In this document: positions 1-7,135 of the stretch, one piece after another | How the letters are laid out: every line of letters starts with the position of its first letter | How positions within the stretch are numbered: the stretch's first letter is position 1 | DNA from: CAYMTN01 sp964393335 | Lineage (GTDB): Bacteria > Chloroflexota > Anaerolineae > Aggregatilineales > Aggregatilineaceae | Assembly (NCBI GenBank): GCA_964393335.1 | Contig: CAYMTN010000057.1 | Location: 1 to 25,327, forward strand | DNA: 25,327 nucleotides | Reading direction: 5' to 3' | Made by a program: the position numbers and the translations under genes | Notes under the pieces: model-generated | Seen by the model: only the letters and a program-made list of their open reading frames with translations | Told to the model about the DNA's origin: nothing | The model's database searches: none

Positions 1-2
1 TC

Positions 3-494
3 AACGAGACGACCGCGACGTTTTTCGGGCGGGCCGTCGCGCAGTTGGTCATGGCGCGTTTTTACCCGGACCTGCCGCAGCCGGTCTACCCGTCATTTTT
101 GGAGACGCCGTCCGCCTCGCCCGCTGCGGACAACATACCGCCCGCGCCGCTCACCGATCCCGACGCGCCGCCGCCCTTCGACTTTGCGCGCGAAATGAAC
201 GCTACGCGCGTGCGTGTCGATTTTTTGCTGTGGCAGGGTCAGGTCACGGCGGCGGAGACGTACATGGAAGCCCAGCGGCGGGAGTTTGCGCGGCACGGCT
301 ACATCATCCGTAAACTGAATCAGGCGTATTTTGCGTTTTACGGCGGCTACCAGGGCGAGCCAGGCGCGGGTGGGGCGGACCCGACCGGCCCGGCCATCGA
401 AACGCTGCTTGTGCGCAGCCCCGATCTACACGCCTACCTGCGCACCCTGCGCGACATCACCACCCGCGACCAACTGCTGGCTGCCGTCGGCTGA
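3..494 (+). CDS. C-terminal part of an unrecognised protein (5' end outside window)
   Basis: The frame is open from the first bases of the window and an internal ATG at 45 is not a credible start, so the gene begins upstream. About 163 residues are visible. A Pro/Ala-rich linker (around residues 25-60 of the visible part) is followed by a compact helical segment containing RVRVDFLLWQGQ, KLNQAYFAFYGGY, a GADPTGPAIETL stretch and a final LRTLRDITTRDQLLAAV. The AYFAFYGGY...GP..ETL...SP arrangement resembles the tails of conserved hypothetical membrane-associated proteins of Chloroflexota and Actinobacteria, but I cannot name the family or a function. It converges on the minus-strand lipoprotein gene ending at 601. 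Confidence 0.75.
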   Translation, partial: NETTATFFGRAVAQLVMARFYPDLPQPVYPSFLETPSASPAADNIPPAPLTDPDAPPPFDFAREMNATRVRVDFLLWQGQVTAAETYMEAQRREFARHGYIIRKLNQAYFAFYGGYQGEPGAGGADPTGPAIETLLVRSPDLHAYLRTLRDITTRDQLLAAVG

Positions 495-600
495 GCGAGC
501 ATCGTCCCGGCGGACCCTGACCGTATGCCGGGTTCTAGCGGGCATCCCGGTGCCGGGACAGCGCATTATATGTGTAGCGTTTTTCCATCTGAAGACCTAT

Positions 601-1155
601 TTATGAATTTGACAAACTGGGAATCGTCGGAGCGATTTGGGAATCAATGCCAATCTCAAAGGCCCATTCAAAAGAGTATTTTTCTCCCGAAAAATCTGTC
701 AATTGGATTTTTGCGAAATGTGAACCTGATTCTAACAGTACATCGTCAATACAAATCGTGATAGGACCCCCAAAGAGACCTTGAAGCTCGTTCCCTTCGC
801 CATATTCCGGATTCGCTATGGGGGCGACTACAAAACTTACATCCGAATCCGATATTTCGTTTACGTCCAATTCAAATTGCTGACTGGCGACCAGATAGTC
901 GTAAAGCTCAGCAGTGCTATATCCGGGTGCCCAAAACGGCTCCTGACTTATCACTATGCATCCATCTGTTGGGTGTCCAACAGATGTAACAAAATCAGGC
1001 TGTGGAAGCGGATTATTCAACAGGCTTTCCGCAGTTTGATTAGGGGTTTGTTTGCCATCTCCAGTTGTGCAAGAGAGACAAATGAAACCCGTGATCAATA
1101 ATGCGGCCCATATCTTGAGCCACCTTTCAAGATAGGCTTTCTCAGTCTTGAGCAT
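601..1155 (-). CDS. Putative lipoprotein, hypothetical
   Basis: This encodes 184 residues. The N-terminus has charged residues, a hydrophobic run (IWAALLITGFICL) and a cysteine at residue 29 within ICLSC, an imperfect lipobox, so it is probably secreted and lipid-anchored. The mature part is acidic, has two further cysteines (in DGCIV and ITICID) and no motif I recognise. Base composition is visibly more AT-rich than the flanking genes, which may mean recent acquisition or relaxed selection. The start is preceded only by a weak AGAG-type ribosome binding site. It is divided from the next minus-strand gene (stop at 1229) by about 70 bp. Function unknown. Confidence 0.65.
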   Translation of the reverse strand: MLKTEKAYLERWLKIWAALLITGFICLSCTTGDGKQTPNQTAESLLNNPLPQPDFVTSVGHPTDGCIVISQEPFWAPGYSTAELYDYLVASQQFELDVNEISDSDVSFVVAPIANPEYGEGNELQGLFGGPITICIDDVLLESGSHFAKIQLTDFSGEKYSFEWAFEIGIDSQIAPTIPSLSNS

Positions 1156-1228
1156 AGAAATCTCTTGAAAACGCTATAGAGTCCCCCGATCAATCTACTG
1201 CACTCAAATATAGTACCACGCCTGCTGA

Positions 1229-2101
1229 CTAGCCGCGCCCCGGCGGCCCCTGCAAGACGCGCGCACGCATCGCCTCGACCGGCCACGCGCCGCGCCCCTC
1301 GTAGCCAAAGCGCCAGGGGACGATCCCTTCCAGCCACCACGTCGCCCCGGCGCGCTGGTAGGCGTCCGCTGCGGCGGCAGCCCCGGCGGGATCGGCGTGC
1401 GGCCACGTAAACCCGACCGCGATCACGTCAAATGGATCGCTCAGGCCGAGCGCCGCCCGCTGATCGAGCACGTAACGCGCCGCCTCGGTGAACTGTTCCA
1501 ATCGTTCCGCCGGTTCTTCGGACGGCACCAGCGGGAAGACGCCGTCCCAGCGGGCCGCGCGGCGCATCGGCGCTTTGTTCGGCCAGAACCCGCCGACCCA
1601 GATCGGAATGCGCGGCTGGTGCGGCACTGGCAAAAAGTGCGCGTCCCGGACGTGATAGTGAGCGCCGTCGTAGCTGAACGGCTCGCCGCGCCACAGCCCG
1701 CTGATCACGTCCAGCGCTTCGTCCAACATCGCGCCGCGCACCTTCGGATCGCTTTCTTCGCCCAGGTCATCCCATTCGCGCGCGCCTAACCCCGTGCCGA
1801 CGCCCAACACCAGCCGCCCGCCGGACAGCCGGTCGAGCGACACCGTTTCACGCGCTACCTTCCAGGGACGGCGGCGGGGCAGGGGCGTCACCGTCGTGCC
1901 CAGCCGGATGTGCTGTGTCGCCAGCGCGACCGCTGCCAGCGCCACCCAGGGATCGACGACCGGCAGCGCTTCGTCGGTTGTCATGTGATCCCACACAAAG
2001 AATCCATCCCAGCCCGCCTGTTCGGCATCGCGGGCCAGGGCCGCCAGCGTGCGCGCATCCCCGTACGCGCCGTAGTTCGGGAGGTAAATTGCGTGCTGCA
2101 T
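1229..2101 (-). CDS. LLM class (F420-dependent type) flavin oxidoreductase
   Basis: A 290-residue TIM-barrel oxidoreductase of the luciferase-like monooxygenase family. Visible family hallmarks are the N-terminal beta strand IYLPNYG, AEQAGWDGFFVWDH near residue 30, a HIRLGTTVTPLPRRRPWKVARE segment, LDRLSGGRLVLGVGTG, and an IPIWVGG strand with following RRAARWDGVFPL. Such enzymes use F420 or FMN. The substrate cannot be read from sequence. The start at 2101 is preferred over an ATG ten codons upstream because GAGGAGAGA lies just before it at the usual spacing. It appears to be a single-gene unit; the nearest gene upstream on this strand (GNAT) ends at 2215. Confidence 0.9.
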   Translation of the reverse strand: MQHAIYLPNYGAYGDARTLAALARDAEQAGWDGFFVWDHMTTDEALPVVDPWVALAAVALATQHIRLGTTVTPLPRRRPWKVARETVSLDRLSGGRLVLGVGTGLGAREWDDLGEESDPKVRGAMLDEALDVISGLWRGEPFSYDGAHYHVRDAHFLPVPHQPRIPIWVGGFWPNKAPMRRAARWDGVFPLVPSEEPAERLEQFTEAARYVLDQRAALGLSDPFDVIAVGFTWPHADPAGAAAAADAYQRAGATWWLEGIVPWRFGYEGRGAWPVEAMRARVLQGPPGRG

Positions 2102-2214
2102 GGGACTCTCTCCTCTGTGAATAACCATCACCGGCTTGCATTATGCCCCGTGCAGCGCCGCGTCACCCCCCGACTTTTTGTGGCGTCCGGCGCGGCCAGA
2201 GTATACTACCCTGG

Positions 2215-2697
2215 TTAACGCGATAGATTTTCTGCGCGTTCGGCCCCGATCACCTTCTCGTAATAGACGAACTCCGGCGTTTCACGCACGCGGCGATAGC
2301 CCAGCTTTTCGTAAAAATAGTGGTTACGCGTGGCCCACAGCGGCGTGTCGAGCGTCCAGCGCTTCGCCTGCGGGTGCGCCTGCTCGACGAACCGCATCGC
2401 CTGCTGCCCGATGCCGCGATCCTGGTGCGCCGGATCGAGGTAGATACGGCCCAGCTCGTAATGCCCGCCGCCCATGTTAAACACGATCATGCCGCCGATC
2501 ACGACGTCATCGGCCACGATCTTGTAATACGCGGCGGCGCGCTGCATGATCATGCGCTGCCACTGCACCGAATCATAACCGGGCGGACCTCCGCGCGGTT
2601 TGTTCAAAAATCGCCGGGAGTCGTCGTCAAAGGTGCGGACCTGCACCGCCGTCAGCACCTCGGCATCGGCGGGAGTCGCTCTTTCGAACCGGATCAT
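2215..2697 (-). CDS. GNAT family N-acetyltransferase
   Basis: 160 residues, a normal length for a single GNAT domain. The acetyl-CoA pyrophosphate-binding motif A is seen as QDRGIG at residues 92-97, preceded by the strand ELGRIYLDP. The final strand/helix region reads NHYFYEKLGYRRV, typical of motif B (YEKLGF). Members transfer an acetyl group from acetyl-CoA to amines; the substrate here is unknown. An AAGGAG ribosome binding site lies about 8 bases before the ATG. It is on the same strand as the LLM oxidoreductase with a 113-bp gap, so co-transcription is possible but not shown. Confidence 0.9.
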   Translation of the reverse strand: MIRFERATPADAEVLTAVQVRTFDDDSRRFLNKPRGGPPGYDSVQWQRMIMQRAAAYYKIVADDVVIGGMIVFNMGGGHYELGRIYLDPAHQDRGIGQQAMRFVEQAHPQAKRWTLDTPLWATRNHYFYEKLGYRRVRETPEFVYYEKVIGAERAENLSR

Positions 2698-2780
2698 GGG
2701 TTTCGCTCCTTCACCAGACTAACACGCGCAGACTACGGCCACCAGTATGCCCGGTTCCGTGCAGGTGGTTACCCGAAAAT

Positions 2781-2810
2781 TTGAGGCGTTGTCAGGCGCT
2801 GCGGTATACT
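2781..2810 (+). promoter_or_regulatory. Candidate sigma-70-type promoter for a small RNA
   Basis: TTGAGG at 2781-2786 and TATACT at 2805-2810 are separated by 18 bases. It points on the plus strand into a 70-bp stretch ending in a terminator, while genes on both sides are on the minus strand. Predicted from sequence only. Confidence 0.4.
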
Positions 2811-2816
2811 ATCCTG

Positions 2817-2882
2817 TACGACGTAATCCCAAATTGTAACGCATGATCGAATAACGCCCGGCGTTTAATCCGGGCGTTTTTT
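2817..2882 (+). ncRNA. Candidate intergenic small RNA (about 66 nt)
   Basis: This intergenic interval lies between a promoter-like element (2781-2810) and an intrinsic terminator (2854-2882), both on the plus strand, with no sensible open reading frame between them. Neighbouring genes on both sides are on the minus strand, so the terminator has no other obvious plus-strand client. The body before the hairpin is AT-rich and unstructured, as in short trans-acting RNAs. No known RNA family is recognised. Alternatively, the terminator could stop antisense read-through. Confidence 0.35.
2854..2882 (+). terminator. Rho-independent terminator
   Basis: Stem CGCCCGG (2855-2861) pairs with CCGGGCG (2870-2876) around an 8-base loop. 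An additional A-T pair closes the base and a run of six T follows (2877-2882). The T run defines plus-strand direction; the minus-strand side has only TTATT. Confidence 0.7.
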
Positions 2883-2946
2883 GTCTGCGGAAAGCGGCCT
2901 ATACTGGGGCAGCCAGTCGTGCGACCGGGGAAGCTGCCTGAAACGT

Positions 2947-3984
2947 CTATTCCTTGTAGATTTTGTCCAGAAAGTCCAGCGTATACGCCGTGCTCACGTC
3001 CATGTCATCGCTCAGCAAGCCCTGATCGCGCATGGTCTGGTAGGTGAAGGTCCACACGGCGGGGGTCATCATGCCCGGCTGCGTGCCCATCGGTTTGAAC
3101 AGCGGCACCGAGGCCAGCATACCGGCTTCCTGCACCGAGCGCAGGTCGTCAGGCATCCCGTCACCGTATTGTTTCAGGACGATGGCGCTGGCGTCTTCTG
3201 GATGGTCGGTCGCCCAGGCGGTGCCCTTCAAGGTCGCCCGCAAAAACCGTTCCACCAGGGCCGGGTTATTTTGCAGGCGGTCCTCGGTCGTGAAGATGAC
3301 GTTGGCATACACGTCGATCCCGTAGTCGCTGAGCAGTATGGTATTAAGCTGGTCCGTGCGCGCCCGCGCCTGCACGGCTTCGTTCGTGATGAAGCATATC
3401 ATCACGTCAACCGTGTCGTTGAATAACGGCTCAATCGTAAAATCCGTCTTGGGAATTTCGACAATATCGTCCGGGCTGATCTTCTGTGACGCCAAAAACG
3501 CCTGGTAGGGCACGGCGATATTCGTCTCTTCGGTGTAGATGCGTTTGCCCACCAGATCGGCGGGAGTCACGATGTTCTTTGATCCGAGCGAGATCAACAC
3601 AACCGGGCTGCGCTGGTAGATCGACGCGATGGCAACCACCGGTTTACCGGCTGCCCGTGCCCGCAGCAGCCCGCCGCCATCCGTCACGCCAAAATCGTCC
3701 TGTCCATCCAACACGCGTTGGACCGGGTCAATATATTGGCCATCTGCATCGAATCCGCCGCCGTCAAGGGTCACTGCCAGCTTCTCGTCTTTGTAATAAC
3801 CTTCTTCCTGCGCGGCATAAAATCCCGCAAACTCAATCGTGTGAACCCATGAAAACTGGATGCTCGTCTCCACCAGCGGCGACTCCGTTTTGGAGTCTTT
3901 ATCGGACCCGCAGCCGGACAGTGCCAATGCCAGCACGGCCAGCACGCTTGCCCACACACCTGCCTGACGACATACACGCTTCAT
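2947..3984 (-). CDS. ABC-type substrate-binding lipoprotein, NMT1/THI5-like
   Basis: 345 residues. A signal peptide ends in the lipobox LSGC with the lipidated cysteine at residue 25. The mature protein begins with QFSWVHTIEFAGFYAAQEEGYYKDEKLAVTL, the characteristic opening of the NMT1/THI5-like periplasmic-binding family, which binds thiamine-pyrimidine precursors, riboflavin, taurine-like or related small ligands. The segment VDVMICFITNEAVQ corresponds to the second-domain region where this family often has a cysteine and NE. The start at 3984 is chosen because GGAG lies 6 bases upstream and it gives a standard signal peptide; an ATG 12 bases upstream is the alternative. No permease or ATPase gene is adjacent, so the transporter it serves, and its ligand, cannot be assigned. 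Confidence 0.88.
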   Translation of the reverse strand: MKRVCRQAGVWASVLAVLALALSGCGSDKDSKTESPLVETSIQFSWVHTIEFAGFYAAQEEGYYKDEKLAVTLDGGGFDADGQYIDPVQRVLDGQDDFGVTDGGGLLRARAAGKPVVAIASIYQRSPVVLISLGSKNIVTPADLVGKRIYTEETNIAVPYQAFLASQKISPDDIVEIPKTDFTIEPLFNDTVDVMICFITNEAVQARARTDQLNTILLSDYGIDVYANVIFTTEDRLQNNPALVERFLRATLKGTAWATDHPEDASAIVLKQYGDGMPDDLRSVQEAGMLASVPLFKPMGTQPGMMTPAVWTFTYQTMRDQGLLSDDMDVSTAYTLDFLDKIYKE

Positions 3985-4177
3985 TGTTTTCTCCATAAAC
4001 TCCCCGTGTCCCTTGAGTCTCCAACTCAACTATATCGAATATTCGCGCGGGAAGGGTTAAGAACCGGTTAGTATGGGGCGAAAACAGGGTGGTTTTCACA
4101 AGAAATTCACTGCGCAGGGCTGGTACGCGCCGTCCCGTTACCCGGCACCCATCCCCGTAATTGCCGGGAAACCCGGT

Positions 4178-4208
4178 TTGCCGCCAGCATCGTATCACGC
4201 CTTATAAT
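4178..4208 (+). promoter_or_regulatory. Promoter with consensus -10 placed for leaderless transcription
   Basis: TATAAT at 4203-4208 lies so that the expected transcription start falls on or next to the ATG at 4215. A TTGCCG at 4178-4183 (19-base spacer) is a possible -35. No ribosome binding site is seen before the ATG. Confidence 0.5.
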
Positions 4209-4214
4209 CACACC

Positions 4215-4790
4215 ATGAAGCGTATTGGATTGGCGGCGGTCATGATCTGGTTGGCGTGCCTGGCTCTGATTGTGGGAGCGCGGGCTGTTGGCCGGTCCCA
4301 CCATGTACCGCGCACGTACCTCGACCCCGGCGACTGTTCCTTGCCATGTTGGCAGGGGCTGCGGCCCGGCGAGGTCACCGCCGCCACCCTGCAACAGACT
4401 GTCGAGCGCGTCGGGCACTTCACGATGGATTGGTACGATGGCAACGACGAAGGCTCGATGGGCGATGGCGTCGCGCGCCGGTTCTGGCTGTATCCACAGG
4501 ACTCGCTCACATTCGGGGAGGTGGTCGGCGTGCTCGGACTGCCGGAAGCCACGCACTGCCTGCGCGTCCGCCCGTCCGGGGATGGCCTGACGGCGGCGGC
4601 AGAGGTGCATTACGCGGGCGGGACCATTCAGATGATCGTCGAAAACGATCACGGCCCGCACATGTCACCGCACATGCGGGTCGTGATGATCGAGTACATC
4701 GTGTCCTACTGGGCGCTGGTGAATCACGATCCGATCGTCATCGCGTGGCGCGGGTTCGCCGGACCGTCGGTGTATGGCTGCGCCGGATGA
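4215..4790 (+). CDS. Secreted or membrane-anchored hypothetical protein
   Basis: 191 residues from the ATG at 4215. A single hydrophobic N-terminal segment (IGLAAVMIWLACLALIVGA) is a signal anchor or signal peptide. The extracytoplasmic part starts with CSLPCWQGLRPGEVT, with cysteines at residues 41 and 45. This CxxPCW.G..PG motif recurs in small secreted hypotheticals of Chloroflexota; no function is known to me. The start is supported by a TATAAT box whose expected transcript begins at the ATG and by the absence of a ribosome binding site, suggesting leaderless translation. A longer frame from 4161 would overlap this promoter and is less likely. It is divergent from the binding lipoprotein gene at 2947-3984. 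Confidence 0.75.
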   Translation: MKRIGLAAVMIWLACLALIVGARAVGRSHHVPRTYLDPGDCSLPCWQGLRPGEVTAATLQQTVERVGHFTMDWYDGNDEGSMGDGVARRFWLYPQDSLTFGEVVGVLGLPEATHCLRVRPSGDGLTAAAEVHYAGGTIQMIVENDHGPHMSPHMRVVMIEYIVSYWALVNHDPIVIAWRGFAGPSVYGCAG

Positions 4791-4881
4791 ACCGGATCGC
4801 GCGGGATTGTACTACTGAGTCTGACGTATCCTGTTGAACTGATCACGTGACAGAGGCTCGCCGGTTAGCCTCAGAGACCAT

Positions 4882-4910
4882 TTGAGAAGTAGTGTAAACT
4901 GAAGATATAA
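4882..4910 (+). promoter_or_regulatory. Candidate promoter of the EVE-like gene
   Basis: TTGAGA at 4882-4887 is followed after 17 bases by ATATAA at 4905-4910 (or after 18 bases by TATAAG). The predicted start gives a short leader of about 28 bases with a strong AGGAGG at 4933-4938, six bases before the ATG at 4945. Confidence 0.5.
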
Positions 4911-4944
4911 GCCAAAACTATGCGCGAGTGACAGGAGGATCGAA

Positions 4945-5436
4945 ATGAACGTATGGGGACTCCACGCTGGAAAACACGGGGACGCTGACACACTCTTTTT
5001 TGGCGGAAACTGGATCGCCCTTGGATGGCCACAAATCCCGGACCTCAGCGAGTTCGTAGCTGAGCCGGAAAAACTGAGAGATGCCATTGCCCGTTACTAT
5101 CACGAGACGGAAACAGAAACATCCAAACGGCCCAGCGGTCAGATATATCGCTTCATTATTGAGTTGAAGACCGACGACATCGTCGTGTTCAGCAACTCGT
5201 GGAAGGACCGCCGATTACATTTTGCGAGGGTAATAGGGAAATATTATTACAGCCAAGAGATAGTACCCACGTATCCCCATCGGCGCAAAGTCAAATGGGT
5301 TTTACTCTCAGTTCCGCGCAGCGATTTTTCAAAATCGGCACTACGACTAGGAGTAGACAGGCCCCGAAGCTTCTTCCTGATCAAAAATGAGGCTGCCCGT
5401 GAAGAATATGTGTCGAAAATCCGCCATCTGCTCTAA
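4945..5436 (+). CDS. Stand-alone EVE/Mrr-N-like (PUA-superfamily) protein
   Basis: 163 residues, preceded by AGGAGG with 6-base spacing. Motifs in order are IALGWPQIPDLSEF, RPSGQIYRFIIELKTDDIVVF, RLHFARVIGKYYYSQE, and TYPHRRKVKWV. The pattern 'iALGW...dls', 'G.i.rFi.eik.gDiVv', 'fa.v.GkY.Y', 'yph.R.VkW' matches the PUA-like domain at the N-terminus of Mrr-type restriction proteins and EVE-like modified-base readers. Here no nuclease domain follows; the protein ends in a short helix. A role in binding modified DNA or RNA bases is inference. Composition is more AT-rich than the surroundings, so transfer is plausible. No partner gene lies next to it; a repeat-filled non-coding stretch follows. 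Confidence 0.65.
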   Translation: MNVWGLHAGKHGDADTLFFGGNWIALGWPQIPDLSEFVAEPEKLRDAIARYYHETETETSKRPSGQIYRFIIELKTDDIVVFSNSWKDRRLHFARVIGKYYYSQEIVPTYPHRRKVKWVLLSVPRSDFSKSALRLGVDRPRSFFLIKNEAAREEYVSKIRHLL

Positions 5437-5603
5437 TGGGTAAACGATAAACACCGCACGGGAGCTAAGTCGCCGAGGCTCATACGCCTAATGATCATCG
5501 CTTTTTAAATGGCTTCTCACCCCTGGCCGAATGGCGGCTCCATATCATGGTTTGAGGGCGGACAGGGAAGCAGGAAGTGTCAAGACGGCGGAATCTCGCT
5601 GGG

Positions 5604-5755
5604 TTTACCTCACCCCAAACCCTGCCCCACATGTGGGGACCTCCATGCAATGGCGAGGGGCTTACTCAGCGACTTACTCCCCATCTCCGCCGGGTGGAGA
5701 GGGAGAAAGGCCGAGCGCCCGACAGCGTCGGCGCGAGGCCAGGGGGTGAGGTAAA
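5604..5755. repeat. Palindromic intergenic element with 13-bp terminal inverted repeats
   Basis: The ends TTTACCTCACCCC (5604-5616) and GGGGTGAGGTAAA (5743-5755) are perfect inverted repeats. Inside is a perfect 14-bp palindrome CCCCACATGTGGGG (5625-5638). It belongs to the same CCTCACCCC/GGGGTGAGG family as the copies at 14248, 15259, 15384 and 16684. It contains no coding frame, so it would be non-autonomous (MITE- or REP-like). Confidence 0.7.
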
Positions 5756-5814
5756 GTTAAGAAGCGCCCGGAATCCCAGGCGTTCTTAATGCCTGTCCGC
5801 CCCTGAACCATGTC

Positions 5815-5854
5815 ATGGAGAGGGGAAAAGGGGCCGGGGGCTAAGGGGTGAGGC
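5815..5854. repeat. Half copy of the 16684-16750 palindromic element
   Basis: ATGGAGAGGGGAAAAGGGG...TAAGGGGTGAGGC matches the right half of the element at 16684-16750. Weaker similarity continues about 50 bp to the right (CTTG.TGCCG...AACGT). The left half is missing, so this is a truncated copy. Confidence 0.65.
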
Positions 5855-5903
5855 TTGCTGCCGGTGTGCAAACGTCCGGTTTCCACTGCAAGGTAAAAAA
5901 CCG

Positions 5904-7052
5904 CTACACCGCGTCCATGTCCCAATCGACCAGCATCTGCGCCAGCAGCGCGGCCCGGCGCGCCAGCGAGCCGATCTGTACCTGTTCGTGCGCGGCGTGC
6001 AGCCCGATGCCGCCCGACCCCATGCCATCCAGCGTGGGGATGCCCATCGCTGCCGTAAAATTGCCGTCACTCCCGCCGCCGCTGCCGGCTTCGTGCAGCG
6101 CGATGCCAAGCGACCCGGCGATGCCGCGCGCCTGCTCGAAGACGCGGATCATCTGGTCGTCGCGCTCCATCGGGCCGCGATCGATGCCGCCCTTGACGAT
6201 CACCTCGGCTCCCGGCAGCACGGGGACCAGATTTTGAATCACGGCGTCCACCCGTTCCGCCTCCGACATTTTTAAGAAGCGCACATCGACTTCGAGCCGC
6301 GCTTCCGGCGGGATGACGTTGATCGCAATGCCGCCGTGCACGACCGTCACCGACACGGATGTGCCGTTCGGCAGGTCGTTGAGTTCGTGCAGGTACAACG
6401 CCTGGTGCGCCGCCTCGATCACGGCGTTAATGCCGGATTCGGGCGCTTGCCCGGCGTGCGCGGCGCGGCCTTTGGCCGTGATCCAATACCGCGCGAATCC
6501 CTTGCGCCATGTCTTGACCGCCTCACCTTCGGCGGCAGGCTCCATGACCAGCACCAGCCCGCACTGCGCGGCTTTTTCGTGGATCAAATCACGCGAAAAC
6601 ACGCTGCCGGTTTCCTCGTCGCTGTTGAGGAACACCCAGATCGGGCGGTTGGGCAGCATGCCGCGCTCGCGCAGCCCACGCATGGCTTCCAGCGTGATCA
6701 CCACGCCCGCTTTCATATCCAGCGCACCCGGCCCGTAGAGCAGGCCGCCTTCCTCGCGGACCGGCATCGTTTCGAGCGTGCCGACCGGCCATACCGTGTC
6801 GATGTGCGTCAGGATCATGATCGGTTTGCCCGGTGCGCTCTCGTTCCACACCGCCAGCCGCACATTGCCTACCTGATCGCACGGGTGGGCCGTCACGGCG
6901 GCCCCCAGCTCGCGGCACATCTGCGCGATATGATCGCCCAGCGCATCGACGCGCGCCTTATCCCTGGTCGGCGTTTCGTAGCGCACGAATTCTTTGATCT
7001 GGTCCACGATCCGGGGCGTCCGTTGTTCGAAGTACTGCACGAGGTCTGACAT
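5904..7052 (-). CDS. M20 family metallopeptidase (carboxypeptidase G2-like), copy A
   Basis: 382 residues. The dinuclear zinc hydrolase motifs are complete: HID (H83, D85) in LTHIDTVWPVGT, D112 in YGPGALDMKAG, the catalytic EE pair (146-147) in NSDEETGS, E171 in MEPA, and the C-terminal ligand H352 in GIGLHAAHE. The order and spacing fit glutamate carboxypeptidase/CPG2-type M20 enzymes, which release C-terminal amino acids or deacylate amino acids; the substrate is unknown. No signal peptide is seen, so it is cytoplasmic. The start at 7052 (MSDLVQYFEQ) is chosen for AGGTGAAG upstream and for alignment with the paralogue at 8584-9738. It is the last gene of the four-gene minus-strand operon, 83 bp after the metallophosphoesterase. 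Confidence 0.92.
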   Translation of the reverse strand: MSDLVQYFEQRTPRIVDQIKEFVRYETPTRDKARVDALGDHIAQMCRELGAAVTAHPCDQVGNVRLAVWNESAPGKPIMILTHIDTVWPVGTLETMPVREEGGLLYGPGALDMKAGVVITLEAMRGLRERGMLPNRPIWVFLNSDEETGSVFSRDLIHEKAAQCGLVLVMEPAAEGEAVKTWRKGFARYWITAKGRAAHAGQAPESGINAVIEAAHQALYLHELNDLPNGTSVSVTVVHGGIAINVIPPEARLEVDVRFLKMSEAERVDAVIQNLVPVLPGAEVIVKGGIDRGPMERDDQMIRVFEQARGIAGSLGIALHEAGSGGGSDGNFTAAMGIPTLDGMGSGGIGLHAAHEQVQIGSLARRAALLAQMLVDWDMDAV

Positions 7053-7135
7053 AGTATCTTCACCTTGTTGTGTGTGGCGTTGATGATGCGCGATTGGTTT
7101 GTAGCCCAACACAGAAGATAATTCACACGCCAGCA

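Larger units (their letters stand above)
5437..5903. other. 467-bp non-coding region between convergent genes, occupied by palindromic repeats
   Basis: No credible gene is present; small frames here are read through repeats. It holds one complete palindrome-ended element (5604-5755) and a half element (5815-5854). The remainder shows nothing I recognise, apart from a run of A on the plus strand at 5887-5892 just beyond the M20 stop. Confidence 0.7.

Noticed and set aside
500..600. Terminator between the first two genes
   Set aside because: GC-rich inverted stretches (TCCCGG/CCGGGA) are present but with too short a loop and no adjacent T run; the TTTTT at 580-584 lacks a stable preceding stem.
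3985..4214. TPP riboswitch upstream of the THI5-like binding protein
   Set aside because: I looked for the CTGAGA and ACCTGATCTGG-type conserved blocks on the minus strand and saw neither.
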